Positions 1 through 8,801 of a stretch of 64,000 bases of DNA are shown here, in pieces. The notes under the pieces are model-generated. The model was not told the origin of the DNA and made no database searches. It saw nothing but the letters and a program-made list of their open reading frames with translations. The first letter of the stretch is position 1. Each line of letters opens with the position of its first letter. The stretch comes from Cupriavidus pauculus (GTDB taxonomy: Bacteria > Pseudomonadota > Gammaproteobacteria > Burkholderiales > Burkholderiaceae), in assembly GCF_008801835.1 (NCBI RefSeq), contig NZ_VZOW01000017.1:1-64000 (forward strand), written 5' to 3'. The translations under genes and the position numbers were made by a program.

Positions 1-1
1 A

Positions 2-2272
2 GGACCGGGCGCCCTGCCCGTCGCCGCCGGGGCCACCGGGGCTTCCGCGTCCGCCGCACCATCGGCCGCGCCGGCCTCGGCCGCCGTCGCCATGCCGGGC
101 GCCGCGAGCGCCGTCAGCGATGCGCTGAACGCGGCGCAGGCACCGGGCAAGCGCTACGCCGACGCGTCGCCGACCAATGTCGAGGACGCCTACAACGCGC
201 TGAAGACGTACCTGATGCTCGGCGACAAGCGCCACGTCGAAGTGGCGCATCTGACCGACCAGGTCACGCGTTTCTGGCGCAGCTGGCTCGAAGAGAACCG
301 CGGCAACATGCCGCGCGAGCAGATGATCCGCTCCGCCGAACGCAACATCTCGTTCTTCCTGGGCCGCGTCAACGATGACAACTGGCCGTTGCTCGAAGGC
401 AACCTGTCGCTGATCGACCAGACGCGCGACAACCTGCGGCGCGTGGTGCGCGGCATGCCTGCGCGCGAACGCGCCTATGCCGAGATCAAGGCACGCGCGG
501 CGACGCGCTTCGCACCGATGACCGTCGCGCGTATCGTCGGCGACAACGGTGCGCGCATCGTGGCCGGCAGCTACGCCGTACCGGGCACGTTCACGCGCGA
601 AGCCTGGCAGCAGTATGTGCAGCCCGCCATCCGCGACGCCGCCAACAAGGAGCTGCAGACCAAGGACTGGGTGCTGAACGTGGCCGCGCGCGACGACCTG
701 ACGCTCGAAGGCAGCCCCGAGCAGATCCAGAAGGCGCTGGTGACGATGTACAAGACCGAGTACGCGCGCGAGTGGCAACGCTTCATGCAGGGCGTGGCGG
801 TGCAGGAGTTCACCAGTTTCGACCAGGCCGTCACCGCGATGAACCTGCTTGGCGATCCGGTCAACTCGCCGATCCGCAAGCTGTTCGATACCGCCTACGA
901 CCAGACGTCGTGGGACAACCCGTCGCTCGTCAATGCCGGCCTCAAGCAGGCGCGCAGCGGTGCGTTCAGCTGGATCACGCGCTGGTTCACCAACCGCGCG
1001 CCGTCCGGCGTGGATGTCGATCCAAACGCCATCGCCGCCGCAGCCAACGACGCCACGTCCGGCAATCCCGTGCCCGTCGGTCCGGTCGGCAAGGAGTTCG
1101 CCGGACTGGCCAAGATCGTCGTCATGCACGACAACAGCTCGCTGCTGCGCGGCTATATGGAATCGCTGTCCAAGGTGCGCACCCGATTCAACACCATCAA
1201 GAACCAGGGCGATCCGGGACCTGGCGCGCGCCAGCTGATGCAGCAGACGCTGGAAGGCAACGGGTCCGAGCTGGCCGATTCGCTCAAGTATGTCGACGAG
1301 CAGATGCTGACCGGCATGACCGACAGCCAGCGCGGCACGCTGCGTCCGATCCTGGTGCGGCCGCTGCTGCAGTCGTATGCGGTGACGATGCGCCCCGCCG
1401 CGCTCGAGATCAACAAGGTGTGGAATGCGCAGGTGTTCCAGCCGTTCATGCAGACGCTGGCCACCAAGTATCCATTTGCCGCCGACGCCAAGATCGAAGC
1501 CAGCTCGGCCGAGATCGCGCAGGTGTTCGGCCCCGAAGGCACCATTGCGCGCTTTGCCGGATCGACGATCGGCCCGCTGTCGGTACGCCGCGGCGACATG
1601 ATTGCGGCACGCACCTGGGGCGACCTGGGCCTGACCTTCGTGCCCGAGTTCGTGACCAACTTCACGCGCTGGATCGCGCCGCTGACCGGCGGCGCGGCGG
1701 CGGGCGGCCAGGGTGCCGCGGCGGCGCAGCAGACAGTGTTCCAGATCCTGCCGTCGCCGGCCCAGGGCACCACCGAATACACGGTCGAGATCGACGGTCA
1801 GCAGCTGCGCTATCGCAACACGCCGCCGCAGTGGACCAACTTCGTCTGGCCCAATCCGCAGGGATCGCCGGGCGCGCGCATCACCGCCACCACGTTTGAC
1901 GGCCGCACCGTGGAAGTGCTCAGCGAGCCCGGGCGTTTCGGCCTGGAGCGCCTGATCTCCACGGCGCAGCGCAAGCGCCGGCCCGATGGCGCGTTCGATC
2001 TGTCGTGGACCCAGGGCGGCACCACGGTAGCCGTGGCGCTGCGCATCGTCAGCAGTCCGCAGACACAGGCCAATTCGGATGCGCCGCAAGGCCAGGGCCT
2101 GCGCGGCATGAAGCTGCCTGCCACGATCGCCGATGCGGCCGTGCCGACGCCGTCCGCACCCACCACTCCCAACCCTGCGCCCGGCGCCGCCACGGCGGCG
2201 CTGCCGCCGCTCACGCCCGCGCCCGTGCCATCGCAAACCGTGCAGACCGTCCATGCGGGAGGCGCGCAATGA
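2..2272 (+). CDS. tssM: Type VI secretion protein TssM (IcmF), C-terminal part
   Basis: The frame is open from the first bases of the window, so this is the C-terminal part of a longer gene. TssM is the inner-membrane and periplasmic component of the T6SS membrane complex, working with TssL and TssJ. The visible roughly 750 residues start in an Ala/Pro-rich linker and run through the large periplasmic region typical of IcmF C-termini; no membrane helix or NTPase region is visible, as expected because those lie upstream. The end is Pro/Ala-rich. The stop codon overlaps the start of tagF (ATGA), implying translational coupling. The assignment rests on family resemblance plus T6SS neighbours. 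Confidence 0.85.
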   Translation, partial: GPGALPVAAGATGASASAAPSAAPASAAVAMPGAASAVSDALNAAQAPGKRYADASPTNVEDAYNALKTYLMLGDKRHVEVAHLTDQVTRFWRSWLEENRGNMPREQMIRSAERNISFFLGRVNDDNWPLLEGNLSLIDQTRDNLRRVVRGMPARERAYAEIKARAATRFAPMTVARIVGDNGARIVAGSYAVPGTFTREAWQQYVQPAIRDAANKELQTKDWVLNVAARDDLTLEGSPEQIQKALVTMYKTEYAREWQRFMQGVAVQEFTSFDQAVTAMNLLGDPVNSPIRKLFDTAYDQTSWDNPSLVNAGLKQARSGAFSWITRWFTNRAPSGVDVDPNAIAAAANDATSGNPVPVGPVGKEFAGLAKIVVMHDNSSLLRGYMESLSKVRTRFNTIKNQGDPGPGARQLMQQTLEGNGSELADSLKYVDEQMLTGMTDSQRGTLRPILVRPLLQSYAVTMRPAALEINKVWNAQVFQPFMQTLATKYPFAADAKIEASSAEIAQVFGPEGTIARFAGSTIGPLSVRRGDMIAARTWGDLGLTFVPEFVTNFTRWIAPLTGGAAAGGQGAAAAQQTVFQILPSPAQGTTEYTVEIDGQQLRYRNTPPQWTNFVWPNPQGSPGARITATTFDGRTVEVLSEPGRFGLERLISTAQRKRRPDGAFDLSWTQGGTTVAVALRIVSSPQTQANSDAPQGQGLRGMKLPATIADAAVPTPSAPTTPNPAPGAATAALPPLTPAPVPSQTVQTVHAGGAQ

Positions 2273-3258
2273 CGCCCTCCACGCAACTGAACCTGGCCTA
2301 TTTCGGCAAGCTGCCTTCGCGCGGCGACTTCGTGAAAAGCGAGAACAACACGCAGTTGCTCGGCACGCTGGACCATTGGCTGTCGCAAAGCATGGAACTG
2401 CTGTCCGAGGATCCGGGCTGGAAGAGCGTTTATGACGCGTGGCAGCCGGTGCAGTTTGCGATCGTCGGCTCGCAAAGCCGCATCGCCGTGGCCGGCTGCA
2501 TCATGGCCAGCAGCGACCAGTCGACGCGGCGCTTTCCGTTCCTGACGGCGGCCACGCTGCCGGTAGACAAGCCGCTCGGCTTCATGGCGCGCAGCCCGCT
2601 GGCCTTGGCGCGGCTATGGACGCGCGCCGGCCAGCAGATGCGTGCGCTGGTGGCCGACAGCGACCCCGCCGAGGGACTGCGCGCGCTGGCGCAAACGCCG
2701 CTGGCGCTGGAAACCGGCGCGGGCGCGCAGGCCTACGACGCCAGCTTCGCGGACTTCATCGACTTCCAGACCGTGGCCGGGCTCGAACACATGCTGCAGA
2801 CACAAGGCCAGACGCTGCGCCTGCGCAATACGCTGCTGGCGCTGGGGCTGCTGCTGGAGCCGGTGTTCGCGTCGGGCGCGGCGCGCCTGGAGAAAGGACT
2901 GACGCTGCCGCTGCCGACCGATCCGGTCTATCGCAGCCTGGTGGCCAGCTTCTGGCTGGACCTGGTATCGGGCTTCCTGCGGCGCGGCGATTGCGAACTG
3001 GCGTTCTTCCTGTGCAACGTGGGCGGCCGCGACCGGCTCGTGATCGGCTTCAATGGCGCGTCGTCGCGCACGCTGCATGGCGTGATGTCGCCGCTGGCGT
3101 ACGCCGCGGTGAACATCGACATCGACGATCCGGCCTGGGTGGAGCAGCACGCCGAAGGCAAACAGGGTGTGGCCAAGCTGGCCAGCTATCTGGAACAACC
3201 GCAGCTGTCGCTGCGCGCGGCGATCGACACGTTCCGCGAAGTGTTCCTCGGAGAATGA
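2269..3258 (+). CDS. tagF: Type VI secretion-associated protein TagF
   Basis: This 329-residue protein begins with a YFGKLPSRGDFVK segment near residue 10, the hallmark N-terminus of the TagF/DUF2094 family. TagF proteins are accessory post-translational regulators of T6SS assembly, known to act negatively in some species. The start ATG overlaps the tssM stop by four bases and its own stop overlaps the next ATG, so tssM, tagF and the OmpA-family gene are co-translated. An in-frame upstream extension exists but lies inside tssM coding sequence and is not used here. Family membership is well supported; the direction of regulation in this organism is unknown. Confidence 0.88.
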   Translation: MTPSTQLNLAYFGKLPSRGDFVKSENNTQLLGTLDHWLSQSMELLSEDPGWKSVYDAWQPVQFAIVGSQSRIAVAGCIMASSDQSTRRFPFLTAATLPVDKPLGFMARSPLALARLWTRAGQQMRALVADSDPAEGLRALAQTPLALETGAGAQAYDASFADFIDFQTVAGLEHMLQTQGQTLRLRNTLLALGLLLEPVFASGAARLEKGLTLPLPTDPVYRSLVASFWLDLVSGFLRRGDCELAFFLCNVGGRDRLVIGFNGASSRTLHGVMSPLAYAAVNIDIDDPAWVEQHAEGKQGVAKLASYLEQPQLSLRAAIDTFREVFLGE

Positions 3259-4070
3259 GCATGGGTTTTTCGATGTCCCCTCGCGCGCTGGCCGTGGCGT
3301 GCGCGTTGTTCTGCCTGGCTGGCGCGGCACCGGCACAGCAGGCTTCCGCCCCCGCGACGCCGGCCGCTGGCGCAGCCGCGGGCCGCGTGGTGGCCGGTGG
3401 CGCCGTGCCCGACGAAGCCACCAAGTCCGAGGTGCTGGCACGCCTGCGCGAGCTGTATGGGCCGGCCAATGTCGTCGACCAGATCGAAGTGGGCGGCGTG
3501 GTGTCGCCGCCCAACTGGACCGCCAGCGTGAAGAAGGTGCTCTCCCCGCAGATCAAGGAAGTCACGCGCGGCCAGCTCAGCATCGATGGCACGCAGATCT
3601 CACTGTTTGGCGATGTGCCGACCGAAAGCCGGCGCCAGCAGCTGGCGGCGGAACTGTCCAACGGGCTGGGCCAGCAATACACGATCAAAAACGGCCTGAG
3701 CGTGCCGGCATCGGGACAGAACCTGCTGGATCAGACGCTGGCCAACCGCATCGTCGAATTCGAAACCGGCAGCGCCACGCTGACGCCGAAGGGACGGACG
3801 CTGCTCGACGAGATGGCGGGCGTGCTGCCCAAGCTGGCCGGCAAGCGTATCGAGATCGTCGGCCATACCGACAATTCGGGCAGCCGCGCGCTGAATCTTG
3901 CGCTCAGCCAGTCGCGCGCGGAGACGGTGAAGAGTTATCTGGCCGGCAAGGGGATCAACCCGGCCACGCTAAGCGCGGTGGGCGTCGGCCCAGACCAGCC
4001 CGTGGCGCCCAATGACAAGGAAGAAAACCGCGCGCGCAACCGGCGCATCGAATTCCGGGCCAGCCAGTAA
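3255..4070 (+). CDS. OmpA-family peptidoglycan-binding protein of the T6SS cluster
   Basis: The 271-residue protein has an N-terminal signal peptide (hydrophobic stretch, cleavage near AAPAQQ), an Ala/Pro linker, a middle domain of about 90 residues that resembles a BON-like module, and a C-terminal OmpA domain from about residue 160. The OmpA domain shows EIVGHTDNSGS and the ARNRRIEF peptidoglycan-binding signature. It probably anchors part of the secretion apparatus, or a separate envelope structure, to peptidoglycan. The ATGA overlap with tagF ties it to the T6SS operon. A second possible start lies six bases downstream. It is not TssL itself, because the cytoplasmic DotU domain is missing. 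Confidence 0.8.
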   Translation: MSMGFSMSPRALAVACALFCLAGAAPAQQASAPATPAAGAAAGRVVAGGAVPDEATKSEVLARLRELYGPANVVDQIEVGGVVSPPNWTASVKKVLSPQIKEVTRGQLSIDGTQISLFGDVPTESRRQQLAAELSNGLGQQYTIKNGLSVPASGQNLLDQTLANRIVEFETGSATLTPKGRTLLDEMAGVLPKLAGKRIEIVGHTDNSGSRALNLALSQSRAETVKSYLAGKGINPATLSAVGVGPDQPVAPNDKEENRARNRRIEFRASQ

Positions 4071-4119
4071 GCGCAGACCGGCGGGCAGCGTGTTGCGCAG
4101 CCCACCGGCGCAAGGCACA

Positions 4120-5217
4120 TCACGAATTGCCGTCGGCTGACGGGTCCTGCTGCATGCCGAGCAGTTCCTCCAGTTGCGAGAGCGTGGCATCGTCCTTGAC
4201 CACGGTGCGCAGCCATTCATGCAGCGGCATATCGCCCCAGCGTGCAGCGCGGGCCGCGAGATAGGCCACCGGGCTGTGCGGCTCGGTGCGGCGGAAAAAC
4301 TCGGCCACTTCGCGCAGTTGCGCCAGCGCCTGCTGCCGCGAGCGCAGCGGACCGCCCGCGCCGTTGCCGGCCGATCCTTGACCTGCGGCCGGCGCGAACG
4401 TCGGCTCCTGGCGCACCGCCGGTCCGCCCTGCACCGACGCCTTGTCTTCCGCGGGGGTCGTCGGTTTTTCCACCCATCGCTCGACCAGATTCTTGACCGC
4501 ATCGAGCGCTTCCAGCGCCTGCCGGAAGCTGGGCGAATGCTCGCCAGCCTTGTCGTCCAGCACATCGGCAAGCCGCTGAACGGCTTCTATGCAACGGGCG
4601 ATGTCCGCCAGCGTCGCCGCGTGGAATGCGGCCGGCGTGGACTTGCGCGCAGCGTCGAACATGTCCAGCGTGGTCTTGCCGGCCGCCAGCGCATCGGCGT
4701 TATCGGGGTCGCGCCGAATCGCCTCGGCCAGGTTGGCGCCCGCCTCCCAGTCGATAAAGCTGTAGCCGCCGCTTCCTTGATCGACCAGCGGAACCTCGCG
4801 GATCAACTGGCGCGAACGGCCCGCCAGCCATGCGGCGCTGCCGGTCCGGTATTCGACGTCGTCGGCATCGGCCTGCGGATGCATGCCATCCCAGAACTGC
4901 TCGCACAGCCCCGCCGTCAGCAGATAGCCGTCGCGCAGGCCGGCAAAACCGTTGGTCTTGGAGAGCGCCTCGGTCATCCACACGGCTACGCGCAAATCCT
5001 TGGTCTTGCTGCCCAGCAGCGACGTACCAATCTTGACCACCTCGCGCCAGTCGGCTTCCTTGAGGTCTGTCACCCATTCGCCTTGATCGAGCGATGGATC
5101 GTCGAAACGACGCGCCTCCTGAATGCGATCGAATTCCGCGGAAAAGAGCATGTCTTCACCATATGGCGAATCGCCAGGAATGGGCGCAAGCAGGTGATCG
5201 AGAATAACGTTGGCCAT
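4120..5217 (-). CDS. tssA: Type VI secretion protein TssA (ImpA family)
   Basis: The 365-residue protein carries the ImpA N-terminal domain at about residues 8-130 (LLAPIPGDSPYGEDM and a WREVVKIG segment), followed by a variable Ala/Gln-rich linker and a C-terminal domain ending near LEELLGMQQD. TssA coordinates sheath and tube assembly at the baseplate. The gene is convergent with the OmpA-family gene, with 49 bp between stops. The start is placed at MANVILDHL because longer in-frame extensions read through low-complexity sequence without family resemblance. Confidence 0.85.
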   Translation of the reverse strand: MANVILDHLLAPIPGDSPYGEDMLFSAEFDRIQEARRFDDPSLDQGEWVTDLKEADWREVVKIGTSLLGSKTKDLRVAVWMTEALSKTNGFAGLRDGYLLTAGLCEQFWDGMHPQADADDVEYRTGSAAWLAGRSRQLIREVPLVDQGSGGYSFIDWEAGANLAEAIRRDPDNADALAAGKTTLDMFDAARKSTPAAFHAATLADIARCIEAVQRLADVLDDKAGEHSPSFRQALEALDAVKNLVERWVEKPTTPAEDKASVQGGPAVRQEPTFAPAAGQGSAGNGAGGPLRSRQQALAQLREVAEFFRRTEPHSPVAYLAARAARWGDMPLHEWLRTVVKDDATLSQLEELLGMQQDPSADGNS

Positions 5218-5487
5218 GAGGTGAACCGGTGACGGAAACCGCGCCAGTTTACCGTTACGTGTCGTCAAACGGGCGGTTTTGTGCGAGCGCGCAAGAGATC
5301 GTCGGCAGCGATCTTTTGCGCCGTCTTCGGGATGGCGAGACCTCGCATCAAGGCCCCGCGCCCCGGAGCGCGAGGAAACCTCGCTTGCGATGCGTGACAA
5401 AGAAATCAGCGGCGATTTTCTGGCGCGATCGCCCTTGCGCACTGGCCCAGGCGATATCGCGAATGGCCGCGACGCACCCGTGTGCCG

Positions 5488-5916
5488 TCAGGCCATTTCC
5501 TCGACAGCCTCGCCGGCCAGCGCGACTTCGGTCTCGGCAGCCACCTTGGCTTTCGCCGTCGCTTCGTCGACTTCGGAAACCATGTCGCCCAGACCGATGA
5601 CAACCGTGATATTCGGCGTCCAGTCCTTGCGATCGGTACTGACATCGGCAAAGGTGGTCACCGTTGCGGTGTAGCCCTGCGCCCGGAGATCGTCGGCGAG
5701 CCGTTGCGCGCGCGGCTCCAGCGCGGCTTGCGGATTGTCTTCGGTGATGTCGAGCACCAGCCTGGTCTCGAATTCTTCCTTGCCTTTCTGGATGGCCGCT
5801 TGCATGGCCTTGAGCTGCTTGTTCGCAAGCGCGACGAGCTTGCTGTACTTCGATTCTTCCTGGCTGGCGCGCAGTGCCTTGGCGGCGTTGACGATTTCGG
5901 TGCGGTCCACGAACAT
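5488..5916 (-). CDS. Conserved hypothetical protein, 142 residues
   Basis: I do not recognise the family. The product is acidic and largely helical, with an N-terminal half rich in Lys/Ala/Gln (LVALANKQLKAMQAAIQKGK) and a C-terminal half with alternating hydrophobic strands (NITVVIGLGD). It ends in an Ala/Glu-rich tail. The start at MFVDRTEIV is chosen because GAAAGG lies about six bases upstream; 18 further in-frame codons upstream have no ribosome site. It lies alone between tssA and the LysR gene, with about 270 bp of featureless sequence between it and tssA. No signal peptide or membrane segment is visible. Confidence 0.6.
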   Translation of the reverse strand: MFVDRTEIVNAAKALRASQEESKYSKLVALANKQLKAMQAAIQKGKEEFETRLVLDITEDNPQAALEPRAQRLADDLRAQGYTATVTTFADVSTDRKDWTPNITVVIGLGDMVSEVDEATAKAKVAAETEVALAGEAVEEMA

Positions 5917-6095
5917 GATTGCCTTTCGGAGGTGGAGAGAAAAAACGCAGGCGCCGTACGGCCTTGGCATGAGCCAGATTTCCGGTTGCGGCGAGCACTG
6001 TATAAATATACAGTAGTCATCAGCGAACCGGCAAGCGGTAAAGAGGCGGAGTCGTAATCTCGGGAGTATTCAGCGGGACCGGGCATCTGACCGGC

Positions 6096-6995
6096 TCACT
6101 GAATGTACGCCTTCAAACCTTCGGCGAGCGCGGCGAAAGTCACTGCACAGCGCGCGCTTTCGCGCAGGTCCTCGTGCATGGCGATCCAGGTATCCATCTT
6201 CAGCGAGAACTCGCTCCGTAGCACGCGTACCAGCGCTTTGTCCCGTGCGGCCAACGCCGATTGGCAAACGCCAATGCCCAAGCCCGCCCGGATAACCCCT
6301 AACTGGGCGAGGTCGCTGTCGGCACGGAACGCAAGGGCCGCGCGCGAGAACATCGGGAATTGATCGAGCAGTCGGCGAATGTACGCGTTCTCGTGGTCAA
6401 AGCCGATGAGCGTGTGGTGGGATAACGCTTCCAGCGATTTCGGCGTGCCGTGCGCGGCCAGATAGCGTTTGTGCGCATGTAAACCAAGTTCGATACCGCC
6501 TATGCGCTTGGCGACCAATGCGTCCTGCGTGGGCCGGAGCATGCGCACCGCGATGTCCGCCTCGCGATGCAACAGATCGTCCACCTTGTTCGACAGAACG
6601 AGCTCAATGATCAGTTCCGGGTACTCATTTCTCAGCTTGGCGAGGATCGGCGGCAGTACTTCTACGCCAATCACCTCGCTGGCGCTCAGGCGCACCGTGC
6701 CGCGAACCCCTGAGCCGTGGCTGCTGGCCACTCGGAGGATCGCCGCGGAGGTAGCGGCCACGCTGGCCGCATAGGGCTTGAGTTCGAGTGCAGCCGAGGT
6801 GGGCGCGAAGCCATCGAACGAGCGCGTAAAAAGCTTCAATGCCAACGCCGATTCAAGGCTATCGATGTGTCGGCCGACGGTCGGTTGGGTCAGACCCATC
6901 GCGCGCCCCGCCGCCGACAGCGAACCAGTCTCCAGCACCGTCAGAAAGGTCCGGTACCACTCCCAGTTCGGTTCGCTTTGCGTCATGGTATGCAT
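6096..6995 (-). CDS. LysR-family transcriptional regulator
   Basis: The 299-residue protein has the typical LysR layout: a winged helix-turn-helix at about residues 12-70 (TGSLSAAGRAMGLTQPTVGR) and a periplasmic-binding-protein-like effector domain from about residue 95. It is divergent from the NAD-epimerase gene at 7101, with 105 bp between starts, the usual arrangement for a LysR regulator and its target. The start at MHTMTQ is preferred; the internal MTQ start would only remove three residues. The effector is unknown. Long in-frame extension upstream overlaps the divergent gene on the other strand and is unlikely to be coding. Confidence 0.88.
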   Translation of the reverse strand: MHTMTQSEPNWEWYRTFLTVLETGSLSAAGRAMGLTQPTVGRHIDSLESALALKLFTRSFDGFAPTSAALELKPYAASVAATSAAILRVASSHGSGVRGTVRLSASEVIGVEVLPPILAKLRNEYPELIIELVLSNKVDDLLHREADIAVRMLRPTQDALVAKRIGGIELGLHAHKRYLAAHGTPKSLEALSHHTLIGFDHENAYIRRLLDQFPMFSRAALAFRADSDLAQLGVIRAGLGIGVCQSALAARDKALVRVLRSEFSLKMDTWIAMHEDLRESARCAVTFAALAEGLKAYIQ

Positions 6996-7021
6996 TTTTC
7001 TATAGCGGCGATGCGATTCTA

Positions 7022-7038
7022 GGCAATTTTCGTTTGCC
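7022..7038. promoter_or_regulatory. Candidate LysR-type binding site
   Basis: GGCAA-N7-TTGCC is an interrupted dyad in the 105-bp space between the divergent LysR and epimerase genes. LysR regulators usually bind such short interrupted dyads near their own start. The arms are only five bases long, so chance is not excluded. Confidence 0.3.
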
Positions 7039-7100
7039 CGTCCATTTGGCAATCTACGGCTTCCAACGGCGCAATCAATCGAAGTCCCAGGAGAACCGTC

Positions 7101-8066
7101 ATGTCCAAAGTAGCCCTGTTCGGCGCCGCAGGCGTCATCGGTCAAAGCATCGCCGCCGCTCTCAGTCGCGAGGGGCGTCGCTATCGCGTGGTCGGCCGGA
7201 GCGAACCCAGCCTGCGCGAGGCGTTCGGCGCCGATCCGCTCGCCGAGATCGTCACGTGGAACCCGAACTCGCCCGCGTCGGTGCAGGCGGCGGCCGAAGG
7301 CATCGAGACGCTCGTGTACATGGTCGGCGTGAACTACTGGCAGTTCGAGTTGCATCCCGAACTGATGCAAAGAACGATTGAGGGCGCCGTCGCGGCGGGA
7401 GTCAAGAACATCATCCTTATCGGCACCGTGTACCCATACGGCAGGGCAAGATCCAATCCGGTGCGCGAGGACCACCCGCGAGCGCCGCACACGTTCAAGG
7501 GCCGCATGCGCAAGGCGCAGGAAGACTTGCTGATGCAAGCGCATAAAGCCGGCCGCATCAAGGCGACCGTCCTGCGCTTGCCGGACTTCTACGGCCCGGG
7601 CGTGGAAGCCAGCCTGCTGCACCGCGCAGCGCTGGCGGCGGTGAATGGCGGCACCGCAGACATGGTCGGGCCGATCGACTGCCCGCACGAGTTCGTCTTC
7701 GTGCCCGACGTGGGACCGGTCGTCGCCCGGCTGCTCGATACGCCCGCTGCGTTCGGAAAGATCTGGAATTTGGCCGGTGCGGGCGTCACGACGCAGCGCG
7801 AGCTGGTGTCGGAGATGGAGCGGCTGACGGGCAGAAAGCTCAAATTACGCGTGGCGGGCAAGACGATGCTGCGCCTGATCGGTCTGTTCAACCCATTCAT
7901 GCGAGAGATGGTGGAGATGAACTATCTGATGACCGAGCCGTTGATCATGGACGATTCAGCGCTGCGGCAACTGATCGGCCCGATTCGCAAGACGTCCTAT
8001 CAGGAAGGCATCCGGCAGACACTGGCAGCTGTGGCGAGGACCGGCGCCCTGGCGACTGCAGCGTGA
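7101..8066 (+). CDS. NAD(P)-dependent epimerase/dehydratase-family protein
   Basis: The 321-residue protein starts with a Rossmann glycine motif (FGAAGVIGQ at residues 7-15). It continues as an extended/atypical SDR, with Tyr in a VYPYGRAR context near residue 112 and FKGRMRKAQE shortly after, matching the YxxxK-type active-site region only loosely. It probably reduces or epimerises a small substrate; the substrate cannot be read from the sequence. A ribosome site (AGGAGAA) lies just upstream of the ATG. It is divergent from the LysR gene, which probably controls it. Confidence 0.75.
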   Translation: MSKVALFGAAGVIGQSIAAALSREGRRYRVVGRSEPSLREAFGADPLAEIVTWNPNSPASVQAAAEGIETLVYMVGVNYWQFELHPELMQRTIEGAVAAGVKNIILIGTVYPYGRARSNPVREDHPRAPHTFKGRMRKAQEDLLMQAHKAGRIKATVLRLPDFYGPGVEASLLHRAALAAVNGGTADMVGPIDCPHEFVFVPDVGPVVARLLDTPAAFGKIWNLAGAGVTTQRELVSEMERLTGRKLKLRVAGKTMLRLIGLFNPFMREMVEMNYLMTEPLIMDDSALRQLIGPIRKTSYQEGIRQTLAAVARTGALATAA

Positions 8067-8133
8067 GGGAGGTTGAGCTTTCGATTGCCATTTACGGCGG
8101 CGGGATCACAGTGGACCGCATGCCGGCAAAATC

Positions 8134-8147
8134 CTCGCTTAAGCGAG
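8134..8147. promoter_or_regulatory. 14-bp perfect palindrome upstream of the ABC exporter
   Basis: CTCGCTTAAGCGAG is a perfect palindrome 43 bp before the ATP-binding gene, in an otherwise non-coding 123-bp gap. It may be an operator, or a hairpin ending the upstream transcript, although no T-run follows it. Confidence 0.35.
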
Positions 8148-8189
8148 AGCAGGTATCCTATGCGTCCCACCTACAGCGTCTAGCGCCAG

Positions 8190-8801
8190 ATGGACGGCCA
8201 CCTCCACATCCGCCAACTCGCCGGCCACGGCCGCGGCCCGTTTGACTTCGACGTACTCAGCGGACGGTGCACGACCCTATCGGGCCCATCGGGATCTGGA
8301 AAGAGTCTGCTGTTGAGGATGATCGCGGATCTGATTCCGAGTACGGGCGACGTCCGCATCGGCAGCATGTCTCGCGACAGCCTGAGCGGCCCGGCCTGGC
8401 GTCGCCAGGTTACATACGTTGCCGCGGAATCCGGCTGGTGGGCCGACGATGTTCTGAGCCATTTCGATACCTGCACGCCGTCGGCGCTGGCGCCGTTGCT
8501 GGTCAAGCTGCGTCTGCGCACCGATATCCTGACCGCGCACGTCAGCCATCTCTCGACCGGAGAGCGCCAACGACTGGCGTTGCTGAGAGCAATCGTCCTC
8601 GGTCCACGGTTCCTGCTACTGGATGAACCGACCTCGGGCCTCGATGAGGATTCCACCTTGGCGGTGGAAGCACTACTGAAGGGGCTGATGGCCGACGGGA
8701 CCGGATTGCTTGTCGTCACGCACAGTCCTGAACAGGCCATCCGTTTGCAGGGCGATCGCGTTCGTCTTTGCGCCACCGGCCTTGAGAGGGTCTCCGCATG
8801 A
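8190..8801 (+). CDS. fetA: ABC transporter ATP-binding protein, FetA-like
   Basis: This short (203 residues) ABC ATPase shows Walker A GPSGSGKS at about residue 32, the signature LSTGERQRLA at about 120, Walker B FLLLDEPTSGLD at about 145, and the switch His in VVTHS. Its length and pairing with the downstream UPF0014-type permease match FetA/YbbL, which with FetB forms an iron exporter linked to oxidative-stress tolerance in Escherichia coli. The stop overlaps the fetB start (ATGA). No strong ribosome site precedes the ATG, so the start is the least certain part. Confidence 0.8.
   Translation: MDGHLHIRQLAGHGRGPFDFDVLSGRCTTLSGPSGSGKSLLLRMIADLIPSTGDVRIGSMSRDSLSGPAWRRQVTYVAAESGWWADDVLSHFDTCTPSALAPLLVKLRLRTDILTAHVSHLSTGERQRLALLRAIVLGPRFLLLDEPTSGLDEDSTLAVEALLKGLMADGTGLLVVTHSPEQAIRLQGDRVRLCATGLERVSA

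Noticed and set aside
772-1899. Long Arg/Ala-rich frame on the plus strand inside tssM
   Set aside because: It is a high-GC shadow frame overlapping well-supported tssM coding sequence, with no family resemblance.
2439-3254. In-frame upstream extension of the OmpA-family gene
   Set aside because: It lies entirely within tagF; the signal peptide and the ATGA overlap fix the real start at 3255.
7000-7688. Upstream extension of the LysR gene on the minus strand
   Set aside because: It overlaps the divergent epimerase gene, and the extra protein lacks any LysR feature; the helix-turn-helix starts just after the chosen ATG.
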